A stretch of DNA of 64,000 nucleotides from Sphingomonas sp. BK580 (lineage in GTDB: Bacteria; Pseudomonadota; Alphaproteobacteria; Sphingomonadales; Sphingomonadaceae), in assembly GCF_014194975.1 (NCBI RefSeq), contig NZ_JACIAY010000014.1, forward strand, positions 62,001-126,000, in the 5' to 3' direction. The notes under the pieces are model-generated. The model saw nothing but the letters and a program-made list of their open reading frames with translations. It ran no database searches and was not told the DNA's origin. Numbering within the stretch: position 1 is the stretch's first letter; each line of letters starts with the position of its first letter. This document shows positions 35,192 to 44,381 of this stretch, piece after piece. The translations under genes were made by a program, and so were the position numbers.

Positions 35192-36184
35192 TTGACCGAA
35201 CCCCGTTACGACGTCGTCGCGATCGGCAACGCCATCGTCGACATCCTCTCGCCCGCGAGCGACGCCTTCGTCGCCGACAACGGCATGACCAAGGGGGCGA
35301 TGGCGCTGGTCTTCTCGCCCGAGGAGGCGGACACGCTCTACGCCAAGATGGGGCCGGGGCAGGAGGTGTCGGGCGGGTCGGCGGCGAACACGATCGCGGG
35401 CATGGCGGCGCTGGGCGCGTCCTGCGCCTTCATCGGCCAGGTCGCCGACGACCAGCTCGGCGACGTCTTCGCGCACGACATCCGCGCCGCGGGCATTCGC
35501 TTCGACACGCCCGCGCGCGCCGGCGCGCCGACGACGGGGCGTTGCCTGATCTTCGTCACGCCCGACGGGCAGCGCACGATGAACACCTTCCTCGGCGCCT
35601 CGCATTATCTGCCCGAGGCGGCGCTGGACCGCGCGCTGATCGCCGACGCGCGCTACCTCTACCTCGAAGGCTATCTCTGGGACCCGGAGGAGCCGCGCGC
35701 GGCGATGCGCGCCGCGATCGACGTCGCGCGCGCCGCCGGGCGCAAGGTGGCCTTCACGCTCTCCGCCGAGTTCGTGATCGACCGCCACCGCGCCGCCTTC
35801 CACGAGCTGATCGACGCCGGGCTGATCGACCTGCTGTTCGCCAACGAGGCCGAGATCATGTCGCTGACCGAGACGGGCGACGTCGAGGCGGCGATCGCGG
35901 CGGTGAAGGCCAGGGTGCCGCTGGTCGTCGTCACGCTGAGCGAGCGCGGCGCCACCGCGATCGCGGGTGACGAGCGCGTGACCGTGCCGGCGCAGCCGAT
36001 CGACAAGGTCGTCGACACCACCGGCGCGGGCGACCTGTTCGCGGCGGGGTTCCTGTTCGGCCAGGCGCGCGGCCGGTCGCTCGAGGCGTCGCTGACGCTG
36101 GGCGCGATCTGCGCCGCCGAGGTGATCCAGCATTTCGGCGCGCGCCCGATCGTCGACCTCAAGGCGATCACCGCGACGGTGTGA
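35192..36184 (+). CDS. Adenosine kinase (PfkB family)
   Basis: A 330-residue ribokinase-type sugar/nucleoside kinase. The start is TTG 35192 (read as Met, then TEPRYDVVAIGNAIVDILS), the only start that gives the full N-terminal strand. Family motifs are GGSAANTIAGMAALG near 68-82 (substrate-side glycines) and the PfkB signature DTTGAGDLFAAGFLFG near 272-287, whose Asp is the catalytic base. The pattern GQRTMNTFLGAS is typical of bacterial adenosine kinase. It salvages adenosine to AMP. A ribokinase or fructokinase assignment is less likely given the N-terminal sequence. Confidence 0.88.
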   Translation: MTEPRYDVVAIGNAIVDILSPASDAFVADNGMTKGAMALVFSPEEADTLYAKMGPGQEVSGGSAANTIAGMAALGASCAFIGQVADDQLGDVFAHDIRAAGIRFDTPARAGAPTTGRCLIFVTPDGQRTMNTFLGASHYLPEAALDRALIADARYLYLEGYLWDPEEPRAAMRAAIDVARAAGRKVAFTLSAEFVIDRHRAAFHELIDAGLIDLLFANEAEIMSLTETGDVEAAIAAVKARVPLVVVTLSERGATAIAGDERVTVPAQPIDKVVDTTGAGDLFAAGFLFGQARGRSLEASLTLGAICAAEVIQHFGARPIVDLKAITATV

Positions 36185-36195
36185 GGGGGGGCTCA

Positions 36196-36355
36196 GATCC
36201 TCCCGCTGCGAGGGGAGGTGGCGGCGCGAAGCGCTGACGGACGGATGTCGCGGGTCGTGGGTCCGCCGACATCCGCCCGCCGGGGCACCCCTCCGACAGG
36301 CCAAGGTCGCGTCCGGGGTCACGACCTCGCCCGCACTCCCCTCGCAGGGGAGGAT
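36196..36355. repeat. Composite inverted repeat between adenosine kinase and TonB receptor
   Basis: The outer arms GATCCTCCCGCTGCGAGGGG and CTCCCCTCGCAGGGGAGGAT are hairpins of their own. The inner part has GGATGTCGC...GCGACATCC-like and CACCCCTCCGACAGGCCAAG, then GTCGCGTCCGGGGTCACGAC. The module order matches 22901-23104. The rest of this 352-base gap (36356-36536) shows no gene and should hold the receptor promoter. Confidence 0.8.
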
Positions 36356-36536
36356 TTCGACGCCGTCAGCCCGGACCTTCGTCTCACGCCCGGGATCGCG
36401 GACGAAGCGAGAACCGCGCCCACGCACCTCCCGCCGCATGTCATTGAACTGACCCAGTAACGTCATCGCGCCGCAAGATGACGCTCGCACAGCGCGACGC
36501 AGACGGGCGGATCAGCGCCCGCTGGGGAACGATCAC

Positions 36537-39020
36537 ATGAACCGTACGATGCTGCTCGCGGGCGCGGCCGCGCTCGCCCTCCCGGTGGCGCCAGCCGCGG
36601 CGCAGGACTCGCAGATCGTGCGCGACGGCACCGGCGCCGCGCCCGCGACCGCCGCCGCCGCGACGGCCGACCCGGCGCCCGGCGCCGGCGCCGACCCGGC
36701 GGTGACCGACGACACTGCGGCCACGGACGTCGTCGTCACCGGCGCGGTGACCCGCTCGGTCACGCAGATCGGCAACGTCGAGATCCAGAAGATCCTGCCC
36801 GGCATCAGCCCGCTCAAGGCGCTGCAGACGCTCCCTGGCGTGACCTACCTGACCGCCGATCCGTGGGGCAACAACGAGCAGAACATCTCGCTCTTCATCC
36901 ACGGCTTCAACGCGCAGCAGCTCGGCTACACGCTCGACGGCGTCCCGCTCGGCGATCAGCAATACGGCAACTACAATGGGCTGAGCCCGCAGCGCGCGAT
37001 CATCTCGGAGAATGTCGGCCGCGTCACGCTCGCCTCGGGTGCCGGCGATCTCGGCACCGCCTCGACCAGCAACCTCGGCGGCACGATCGACACCTTCTCG
37101 AGCGACCCGCGCGCCGACTTCGGACTCACCGCGGCGCAGACCGTCGGCAGCTATCAGGCGACGCGCTCCTATCTCCGCCTCGACAGCGGCGATATCGGGC
37201 AGAACACGCGGCTCTACGTCTCGGGCGTGCGCCAGCGCGCGCGGGCGTGGGACTTCAACGGCTATCAGAACGGCTGGCAGGGCAATGCCAAGCTGGTGCA
37301 CGACGACAGCCGCGGCAAGCTGACCGCCTATTTCGCCTATTCGGACAAGACCGAGCCCAACGAGGATGCCACCGTCGTCGCGGCCAATCAGGCGTTCCAG
37401 CCCTACATCCGGCCGTTCCTCTACTCGGACCTGCCGAACACGCTGAAGTACTTCAACAATCAATATGCCTACAACGGCGCGCCGAGCTATGCCGCGGCGG
37501 GCAGCAACTATAGCAACTATTACGGCGGCGCGCTGCGCACCGACTATCTCGGCTATGCCAAGTACGACTGGCGCGCGACCGACCGGGTGACCTGGTCGAA
37601 CCAGGTGTACTTCCACCATAATGACGGCGTCGGCATCATCGCCGGCCCGATCACCGCCGCCGGCCTGCCGCTGCTGTTCTCCTTCTATTACCCGGGCGCG
37701 GCGGGGAGCAGCCCGACGTCACCGACCAACCTCGCGCGGCTGTCGACGATCTTCGGCAACTCCGGGCTGGCGACGCGTACCACCGAATATCGCATCGACC
37801 GCTACGGCGGCCTGTCGACGCTCAAGGTCGAGCTCGGCAACCACCAGATCGAGCTGGGGGGCTGGTACGAGCGGCAGAGCTCGTCGAGCTTCCGCCGCTG
37901 GTACGCCTTCGACGTCAACGACCCCAGCTCGGTCTACCGCCGCCCGCACGATTATGCCGACCCGCTGATCACGCAGTACGGCAGCGAGGTGCGCGTCGAG
38001 GAGATTCAGACGCACATCCAGGACGCGTGGCAGATCGTGCCGACGCTGCTGGTGCAGGCGGGGTTCAAGAGCACGTTCCAGAAGGCGCGCCAGGCGGTGC
38101 CGGTGCAGCCGATCCCGGGCTCGTTCACCGGCTCGCGCGAGCTGCCGGTGGGCCGGCTCAACACCGACGAATGGTTCCTGCCACAGGCCGGCGTTCTGTG
38201 GGACGTCACCGCGAGCGAGCAGGTCTTCGTCAACGCGCAGAAGAACATCCGCCAGTTCCAGACGAGCGCGGCGGCGGGGCTGTCGCCTTTCGCGCTGGGC
38301 AGCCAGACCCTGTTCGAGGCGTTCAAGGACCAGACCAAGCCCGAGACGAGCTGGACCTACGAGGGCGGCGTGCGCACCCGCCGCGCGCTCGATCTCGGCC
38401 CGCTCACCGGCTTTGAGGGCCAGATCAGCTATTACCACGTCGATTTCTCGAACCGGCTGCTCGGGGTGAGCCCGACCCAGACGATCAGCGCGGTGGCGAG
38501 CGGCGCGACCATCCTCGCCAACGTCGGCAGCGTGACCACCGACGGCGTCGACGTCGCCGGCACGCTCCGCTTCGGCGACACCTTCTCGCTGTATAACGCG
38601 TTGTCGTACAACAACTCGCGCTACGACGACGACTACACCGTCGGCGCGGCACAGACGGTGGTGCCGACCGCGGGCAAGAAGGTGCCGGGCTCGCCCGAGT
38701 GGCTCAACAAGACCGTCGCGACGATCGGTACCGAGGGCGTCGAGCTGCAGCTGATCGGCGACTATATCGGCAAGCGCTACGCCACCTACACCAACGATCT
38801 CAGCGTGAAGGGCTATTTCACGCTGTCGGGACGGATCGGCTTCGACATGCCGGTGTCCGGCGAGGGGCTGGCGAAGAAGCTCGGCGTGAGCCTCAACGTG
38901 ACCAACATCACCGACCAGCGCGGCGCCAGCACGATCAGCATCGGCGCGGCGAGCGGGACGTACAACTTCTTCCCCGTCGCGCCGCGCCAGGTGTTCGCGA
39001 CGATCACCGCGGGGTTCTGA
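36537..39020 (+). CDS. TonB-dependent receptor
   Basis: An 827-residue outer-membrane receptor. The signal peptide is MNRTMLLAGAAALALPVAPA, ending AAAQ. A long Ala/Asp/Thr-rich linker precedes the TonB box-like DVVVTGAV. The plug has LPGISPLKALQTLPGVTYLT, SLFIHGFNAQQLGYTLDGVP and NLGGTIDTFSSD. The barrel ends in RQVFATITAGF, with the terminal Phe required for outer-membrane assembly. LNVTNITDQRGAS near the C-terminus matches the usual TBDR region. The ligand is not evident; no transport genes are adjacent. Confidence 0.92.
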   Translation: MNRTMLLAGAAALALPVAPAAAQDSQIVRDGTGAAPATAAAATADPAPGAGADPAVTDDTAATDVVVTGAVTRSVTQIGNVEIQKILPGISPLKALQTLPGVTYLTADPWGNNEQNISLFIHGFNAQQLGYTLDGVPLGDQQYGNYNGLSPQRAIISENVGRVTLASGAGDLGTASTSNLGGTIDTFSSDPRADFGLTAAQTVGSYQATRSYLRLDSGDIGQNTRLYVSGVRQRARAWDFNGYQNGWQGNAKLVHDDSRGKLTAYFAYSDKTEPNEDATVVAANQAFQPYIRPFLYSDLPNTLKYFNNQYAYNGAPSYAAAGSNYSNYYGGALRTDYLGYAKYDWRATDRVTWSNQVYFHHNDGVGIIAGPITAAGLPLLFSFYYPGAAGSSPTSPTNLARLSTIFGNSGLATRTTEYRIDRYGGLSTLKVELGNHQIELGGWYERQSSSSFRRWYAFDVNDPSSVYRRPHDYADPLITQYGSEVRVEEIQTHIQDAWQIVPTLLVQAGFKSTFQKARQAVPVQPIPGSFTGSRELPVGRLNTDEWFLPQAGVLWDVTASEQVFVNAQKNIRQFQTSAAAGLSPFALGSQTLFEAFKDQTKPETSWTYEGGVRTRRALDLGPLTGFEGQISYYHVDFSNRLLGVSPTQTISAVASGATILANVGSVTTDGVDVAGTLRFGDTFSLYNALSYNNSRYDDDYTVGAAQTVVPTAGKKVPGSPEWLNKTVATIGTEGVELQLIGDYIGKRYATYTNDLSVKGYFTLSGRIGFDMPVSGEGLAKKLGVSLNVTNITDQRGASTISIGAASGTYNFFPVAPRQVFATITAGF

Positions 39021-39042
39021 GCGAAGGCGGCACGTACGTCTC

Positions 39043-39140
39043 CTCCTCATCCCGGGCGTGACCCGAGATCCGAGGTTCCGCGCACGCCGCGCGCGTTGCT
39101 CCCGCGGCACAACGGATCCCGGCGCGAGGCCGGGATGACG
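39043..39140. repeat. Inverted repeat, 'catcccgg' family
   Basis: The left arm CTCATCCCGGGCGTGACCCG and the right arm GGATCCCGGCGCGAGGCCGG with GATGACGG are imperfect reverse complements. The element sits between the TonB receptor and ruvA. It is related to 25058-25163 and to the copy inside imuB. Confidence 0.75.
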
Positions 39141-39250
39141 GCTGTCGTTTCGAGTCGCGAAGGTCAGCGCGATGCCGGGAGGACGGCGTTCCACGAGAAC
39201 AGCCAGGCGCCCCATCGACGACCGGCGCGGCATCGCCTAACGCCGCGCGC

Positions 39251-39847
39251 ATGATCGCGCATCTCAAGGGGCTGGTCGCGTCGACCGGGATCGACCACGC
39301 GGTGATCGAGGTCGCGGGGGTCGGCTATCTCGTCGGCGCCTCGGCGCGCACGCTCGCCGCGCTGCCGCCGGCGGGCGAGGCCTGCCTCGTCCACACCGAG
39401 CTGCTGGTCGGCGAGGATTTCCTGCGGCTGGTCGGCTTCGCCAGCGCGGCCGAGCGCGACTGGTTCCGGCTGCTCACCGGCGTGCAGGGGGTGGGCGCGC
39501 GCGTCGCGCTGGCGATCCTCTCCGCGCTGGAGCCCAACGATCTCAGCCGCGCGGTGATGGCGCAGGACAAGGCGACGGTGGCGCGCGCCAACGGCGTCGG
39601 CCCGAAGCTGGCCGAGCGGATCGTGCGCGAGCTCAAGGACAAGGTCGGCGGTGTCGCGCTCGGCCCGGCCGCGGCGGCGCAGGTGGTGCCCGCGGGGGCG
39701 AGCGCCGACGCGGTGTCGGCGCTGCTCAACCTCGGCTTCCGCCCCGCCGAGGCGAGCGCCGCGGTCGCCGCGGCGGAGGAGGAGCTCGGCGCGGGCGCCG
39801 GGCTCGACGCGCTGGTGCGGCTCGCGCTGCGCAAGGCGGCGAAGTAG
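39251..39847 (+). CDS. ruvA: Holliday junction branch migration protein RuvA
   Basis: A 198-residue RuvA. Domain I begins MIAHLKGLVASTGIDHAVIE with VGYLV. The two HhH motifs are in LLTGVQGVGARVALAILSAL and VARANGVGPKLAERIVREL. Domain III (about 148-198), which contacts RuvB, has VSALLNLGFRPAEASAAVAA. RuvA tetramers bind four-way junctions and load the RuvB motor. Unusually, ruvC and ruvB are not adjacent: the upstream neighbour is a TonB receptor and the downstream one a convergent helicase. No LexA box is visible upstream. Confidence 0.95.
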   Translation: MIAHLKGLVASTGIDHAVIEVAGVGYLVGASARTLAALPPAGEACLVHTELLVGEDFLRLVGFASAAERDWFRLLTGVQGVGARVALAILSALEPNDLSRAVMAQDKATVARANGVGPKLAERIVRELKDKVGGVALGPAAAAQVVPAGASADAVSALLNLGFRPAEASAAVAAAEEELGAGAGLDALVRLALRKAAK

Positions 39848-39867
39848 CGGGAGCGGGCGGCGCGCAC

Positions 39868-39898
39868 GTCGATCCTCCCCGTGTAGGGGAGGATCGAC
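39868..39898. terminator. Bidirectional hairpin between ruvA and the DEAD-box helicase
   Basis: A perfect 13-base stem (39868-39880 with 39886-39898, arm GTCGATCCTCCCC) has loop GTGTA. It separates two convergent genes. It also resembles one end-hairpin of the composite repeats, so it may be a repeat fragment used as a terminator. Confidence 0.8.
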
Positions 39899-39932
39899 CT
39901 ACCGTTAAGAAGGACGGCGCATTCTCACCGGC

Positions 39933-41330
39933 TCACCGGCCGGCAGGCGCGCCGGCGCCGCCGCCGGCACCGCGGCCGCGACCGCCGCGACGGCGACGAT
40001 TGCCGCCGCCGTTTCCGCCCGCCGCTCCGGCGCTCGCGTTGGCGTAGTTGCGACCCTGCGGCGAGCCAGCGGTGGGACGCGGCGCGTGCGTCGCCTTGGG
40101 GCGCGCCGGCGGGCGCCCGCCGCGCGGACGATCCTCGCGCGGCGCGGGGTCGGCACCGATCGCCTTGACGCGCTCGCTCTTGAGCTGCTCGGCGCGGCGC
40201 AGGAAGTCCTCGGGCAACTCGCGCTGGGTCACCTTCTGGCGCGTCAGCTTCTCGATGTCCTTGAGGTAGGGCCGCTCGTCGTCCGCGCAGAAGGCGATCG
40301 CCTCGCCGCTGCGCCCGGCGCGCGCGGTGCGGCCGATGCGATGGACATACTGCTCGGGCACGTTGGGCAGCTCGAAGTTGAACACGTGGCTCACCCCGGA
40401 GACGTCGATGCCGCGCGCGGCGATGTCGGTGGCGACCAGGATCGGCACCTCGCCCGCCTTGAACGCCGCCAGCGCGCGCTCGCGCTGCGGCTGCGACTTG
40501 TTGCCGTGGATCGCGTTGGCGGCGATGCCGTTGCCCGCGAGCAGCTTCACGACGCGGTCGGCGCCGTGCTTGGTGCGCGTGAACACCAAAGCGCGATCGA
40601 TCTTGGTCTCGCGCAGCAGGATGGTGAGCAGCGCCTGCTTCTCGGTCTGGTTGCAGAAGATCACCGACTGGTCGACGCGCTCCGCGGTGGTCGACTGCGG
40701 CACCACCGAGACGGTCGCCGGGTCGGTGAGGAACTGGTCGGCGAGCTGGCGGATCGACGGCGGCATCGTCGCCGAGAAGAACAGCGACTGGCGCTTGCGC
40801 GGCAGCATGCGCACGATCTTCTTAAGCGCGTGGATGAAGCCGAGGTCGAGCATCTGGTCGGCCTCGTCGAGCACGAGAATCTCGAGCATCGACAGGTTGA
40901 GGAAGCCCTGCTCGATCACGTCGATCAGGCGACCCGGCGTGGCGACCAGGATATCGACGCCGCGCGCGACGTCGTTGCGGTTCTTGGCGATGCTGGTGCC
41001 GCCGAACACGGTCGCCACCGACATCTTGGAGAACTGGCCGTAGCCGCGCGCCGACTCGGCAATCTGGCTGGCGAGCTCGCGCGTCGGCGCCAGCACCAGC
41101 ATGCGGCAGTGCGTCGGCAGCACGCGCTTGTTCGCCTCGGACAGGCGCTGGATCGACGGCAGCACGAACGCCGCGGTCTTGCCGGTGCCGGTCTGCGCGA
41201 TGCCGAGCAGGTCCTTGCCCTCGAGCAGCAGCGGGATGCTGTCGCGCTGGATCGGGGTGGGCTCGCTGTAGCCCTTGGCCTCGAGCGCGCGGACGAGCGG
41301 CTCGGCCAGGCCGAGATGGGAAAATGACAT
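39933..41330 (-). CDS. DEAD-box RNA helicase (RhlE-like)
   Basis: A 465-residue ATP-dependent RNA helicase. Motifs in order: Q motif GYSEPTPIQRDSIP, I AQTGTGKT, Ia PTRELASQI, Ib TPGRLID, II LDEADQMLDLGF, III FSAT, IV LVFTRTKHGADRV, V ATDIAARGIDV and VI HRIGRTARAGR. All are intact. Residues about 385-465 are a basic Arg/Gly/Pro tail (PRGGRPPARPKA, GGGNRRRRGGRGRGAGGG) typical of RhlE/CsdA RNA-binding tails. It probably remodels ribosome precursors or mRNAs, especially in the cold. The 260 bases upstream contain no gene and would hold its promoter and leader. Confidence 0.94.
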   Translation of the reverse strand: MSFSHLGLAEPLVRALEAKGYSEPTPIQRDSIPLLLEGKDLLGIAQTGTGKTAAFVLPSIQRLSEANKRVLPTHCRMLVLAPTRELASQIAESARGYGQFSKMSVATVFGGTSIAKNRNDVARGVDILVATPGRLIDVIEQGFLNLSMLEILVLDEADQMLDLGFIHALKKIVRMLPRKRQSLFFSATMPPSIRQLADQFLTDPATVSVVPQSTTAERVDQSVIFCNQTEKQALLTILLRETKIDRALVFTRTKHGADRVVKLLAGNGIAANAIHGNKSQPQRERALAAFKAGEVPILVATDIAARGIDVSGVSHVFNFELPNVPEQYVHRIGRTARAGRSGEAIAFCADDERPYLKDIEKLTRQKVTQRELPEDFLRRAEQLKSERVKAIGADPAPREDRPRGGRPPARPKATHAPRPTAGSPQGRNYANASAGAAGGNGGGNRRRRGGRGRGAGGGAGAPAGR

Positions 41331-41590
41331 GTGAGAATCCTGCGAAACAGGCCCACCGCGCGCCGCGAGGGCGCACGGGTGGGGGGGGAGAATGACGCCC
41401 CGCGTGACTTGGGAAGCCCTGAAACAACAACCGAGACGGAGCCTGAACCCGCGAGGGCCCGATCACGCTGCATACGTCTCGATGCGGCGCAGATGGAGCA
41501 GGTGCAGCAAAAAGTCAAGGTCGCGGCGTTGAACCCCTGGCTCATGATGGTGTTTGGAGACCGTGACCTTCCCGCGACAGCCTCTCTGAC

Positions 41591-43723
41591 ATGATCGACC
41601 CGTCCTCGTCGCCGCTCCCGGGCGCACACGCTTCGTCGCGCCCGCGCGCTCCCGCCGAGGCGCCCAGCATCGGGCGCTGGGACTGGGACATCCGCGCCGA
41701 TCGCGTCACCTCCGACGTCGGCTTCGCCGCGCTGTACGGCGTCGCCCCGGAGCTCGCGCGCGACGGCGCGCCGATCGCCGACTTCTTCGGCGGCATCCAT
41801 CCCGACGACCTGCCGCGCGTGCGCGAGGCGATCGATCACAGCGTCGCCAGCGGCGCGCCGTTCGAGGCCGAGTACCGCCTCGTCGACGCGGACGGGCGCA
41901 CGCGCTGGGTCGCGGCGCAGGGGCGCGTCGACCGCGACGCGGAGGGCGAGGCGGTCCACTTCCCCGGTGTCAGTTTCGACATCGACCAGCGCAAGCGTGC
42001 CGAGCTGCGCCTCGCCGCGCTCGTCGAACTGGGCGACCGGTTGCGCGAGCCCGGCGACGCGGGCGACCTCGCGCTCGCCGCCGCCAAGGTGCTGGGCCGG
42101 GCGCTCGACGTCAGCCGCGCCGGCTATGGCACGGTCGACGCGGTGGCGGAGACGATCACCACCGAGCGCGCCTTCTGCGCGCCGGGCATCGATCCGCTGC
42201 CGGGCGTGCTGCACTTCCGCGATTATGGCTCGTACATCGAGGACCTGAAGCGCGGCGTCACCGTCGCGATCGAGGACGTGCGGCTCGACCCGCGCACGCG
42301 CGACACCGCCGAGAACCTCCGCCAGCTCGCCGCCATGTCCTTCATCAACATGCCGGTGACCGAGCAGGGCGGGTTCGTGGCCTTGCTCTACCTCAACCAC
42401 GCGCATCCGAGGCAGTGGAGCGACGAGGAGCAGGCCTTCGTCCGCGAGGTGGCCGAGCGGACGCGCGACGCGGTCGAGCGTCGCCGCGCCGAGCGCGAGC
42501 TGGCCGATCTCACCGCGCACCTCGAGCAGGAGGTGGAGGCGCGGACCACCGAGCTGATGCGCGCCGAGGAGCAGCTGCGCCAGGCGCAGAAGATGGAGGC
42601 GGTGGGCCAGCTCACCGGCGGGCTGGCGCACGACTTCAACAATCTGCTGACCGGCATCTCGGGCGCCCTGGAGATGATCCAGGTGCGCGTGACGCAGGGC
42701 CGCGTCGCGGAGCTCGATCGCTATGTCACCGCGGCGCAGGGCGCGACGCGGCGGGCGGCGGCGCTGACGCATCGGCTGCTCGCCTTCTCGCGCCGCCAGA
42801 CGCTCGATCCGCGCCCGACCGACGTCAACCGGCTGGTCAGCGACATGGAGGATCTGGTCCGGCGCACGGTCGGACCGGCGATCACGCTGGAGGTGGTCGG
42901 CGCGGCCGGGTTGTGGGACGCGCTGGTCGATCCCAACCAGCTCGAGAACGCGCTGCTCAACCTGTGCATCAACGCGCGCGACGCGATGCCCGAGGGCGGG
43001 CGGATCACGATCGAGACCGCCAACCGCTGGCTCGACGAGCGGGCCGCACGCGAGCGCGACCTGCCGCCCGGCCAGTATCTCTCGCTCTGCGTCAGCGACA
43101 CCGGCACGGGCATGCCCCCCGAAGTGCAGGCGCGCGCCTTCGACCCCTTCTACACCACCAAGCCGCTGGGCGAGGGGACGGGGTTGGGCCTGTCGATGAT
43201 CTACGGCTTCGCGCGCCAGTCGGGCGGGCAGGCGCGCATCTACAGCGAGGTCGGGCAGGGGACGACGGTCTGCATCTACCTGCCGCGCCACTATGGCGCG
43301 GCCGGCGGCGAGGAGGAGGCGGCGCTGCCGCTCGACCAGGCACCGGCGGCGCAGGGCACGCCGGTGGTGCTGGTGGTCGACGACGAACCGACGATCCGGA
43401 TGCTGGTGGTCGAGGTGCTCGCCGGATTGGGCTATGCCACACTGGAGGCGGGCGACGGCGCGGCGGCGCTGCGGCTGCTCGGCGCGGGCGCGCGGCCCGA
43501 CCTGCTGGTGACCGACGTCGGCCTGCCCGGGCAGATGAACGGCCGCCAGGTCGCCGATGCCGCGCTGGCGCTGATGCCCGCGCTGAAGGTGCTGTTCATC
43601 ACCGGCTATGCCGAGAATGCGGTGATCGGCGGCGGCCAGCTCGCGCCCAACATGGGGCTGCTCACCAAGCCGTTCGCGATGGAGGCACTGGCGGGCAAGG
43701 TGCGCGCACTGCTGGCGGGGTGA
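41591..43723 (+). CDS. PAS-GAF hybrid sensor histidine kinase with receiver
   Basis: A 710-residue soluble kinase. The PAS fold covers about 25-130 (SIGRWDWDIRADRVTSDVGF, HPDDLPRVREAID, FDIDQRKRAELR). A GAF domain covers about 145-300 (VLHFRDYGSYIEDLKRG, SFINMPVTEQGGFVALLYLN). A short coiled coil (RTTELMRAEEQLRQAQK) leads to the H-box QLTGGLAHDFNNLLTGIS. HATPase motifs are NLCINARDAMPEGG, DTGTGMPPEVQ and GTGLGLSMIYGFARQSGG. The C-terminal receiver has VVDDEPTIRMLV and LLVTDVGLPGQMNG. No membrane helix. It probably senses a cytoplasmic ligand or light/redox through PAS/GAF; no chromophore Cys or heme ligand could be confirmed. Confidence 0.9.
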   Translation: MIDPSSSPLPGAHASSRPRAPAEAPSIGRWDWDIRADRVTSDVGFAALYGVAPELARDGAPIADFFGGIHPDDLPRVREAIDHSVASGAPFEAEYRLVDADGRTRWVAAQGRVDRDAEGEAVHFPGVSFDIDQRKRAELRLAALVELGDRLREPGDAGDLALAAAKVLGRALDVSRAGYGTVDAVAETITTERAFCAPGIDPLPGVLHFRDYGSYIEDLKRGVTVAIEDVRLDPRTRDTAENLRQLAAMSFINMPVTEQGGFVALLYLNHAHPRQWSDEEQAFVREVAERTRDAVERRRAERELADLTAHLEQEVEARTTELMRAEEQLRQAQKMEAVGQLTGGLAHDFNNLLTGISGALEMIQVRVTQGRVAELDRYVTAAQGATRRAAALTHRLLAFSRRQTLDPRPTDVNRLVSDMEDLVRRTVGPAITLEVVGAAGLWDALVDPNQLENALLNLCINARDAMPEGGRITIETANRWLDERAARERDLPPGQYLSLCVSDTGTGMPPEVQARAFDPFYTTKPLGEGTGLGLSMIYGFARQSGGQARIYSEVGQGTTVCIYLPRHYGAAGGEEEAALPLDQAPAAQGTPVVLVVDDEPTIRMLVVEVLAGLGYATLEAGDGAAALRLLGAGARPDLLVTDVGLPGQMNGRQVADAALALMPALKVLFITGYAENAVIGGGQLAPNMGLLTKPFAMEALAGKVRALLAG

Positions 43724-44381
43724 GGAAACGATGCTGGTCGAAACATCGCTGCGGCCAGCGCTTCCGGTAAGAATTTAGTTGATACTTATGCAAAGTGTCA
43801 AAAATCCCGGAAATGGACACGGCATTGTTGGTCTTTTGGAAGTACTAGAACAACGATAACTTACTGGAAAATTCTAGACGAAAACCCGTGGCTAATTGTC
43901 GATCGTGTCCCACGCGGGTGAAATTATGAAAGGGCTGTCGACGCGCCCTTTCGATATTGATCGTTCGGTTGATGTAGATACCTGCGCGATCGAGCAGTTT
44001 CACGGCCTCGCGAGCGAACTGCTTCGGGCGCATCTGGTGAAAATCGAGGGCGGCATCGCCTTGGCTGACACCGTCGGTCACCCAATCGTCTCTTCCTCGG
44101 ATGACCGGAGCGGACTCCGGGCGTGGTAAGAACCTGGTCGGTCGCGCATCCGTCATAATCGACATCCGTAGGGTGAGATCGGATAGCAGCGTGCTCATCT
44201 ACGATCGCCGCTGTCGCATGGGCCGGTTGGGAAGGCTTTCGAGCCGCGCAACTGGGCCTCTCATCAAAGACGGAGAGTCGGCGGCGCTGTCTCGAGTCGC
44301 TCCGAGCGTGGTGACGGCCAGTCGTCTCCGGTGGCGTCGACTCGACAATCGCGATACGCCTGGCGCGGAGAGGAGCAGCGC
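43724..44381. other. Gene-poor, AT-richer stretch with two short, opposed open frames
   Basis: 658 bases of visibly lower GC than the surroundings, with AT runs such as TCAAAAATCCCGGAAATGG and GAACAACGATAACTTACTGG. A minus-strand frame at 43845-44198 (117 codons, containing DFHQMRPKQFAREAVKLLD) overlaps a plus-strand frame at 43896-44129 (77 codons, EQFHGLASELLRAHLVKIEG). Neither resembles a known family and codon use does not favour one clearly. It may be a decayed gene or a small acquired insert. Real coding is possible but not shown. Confidence 0.45.
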
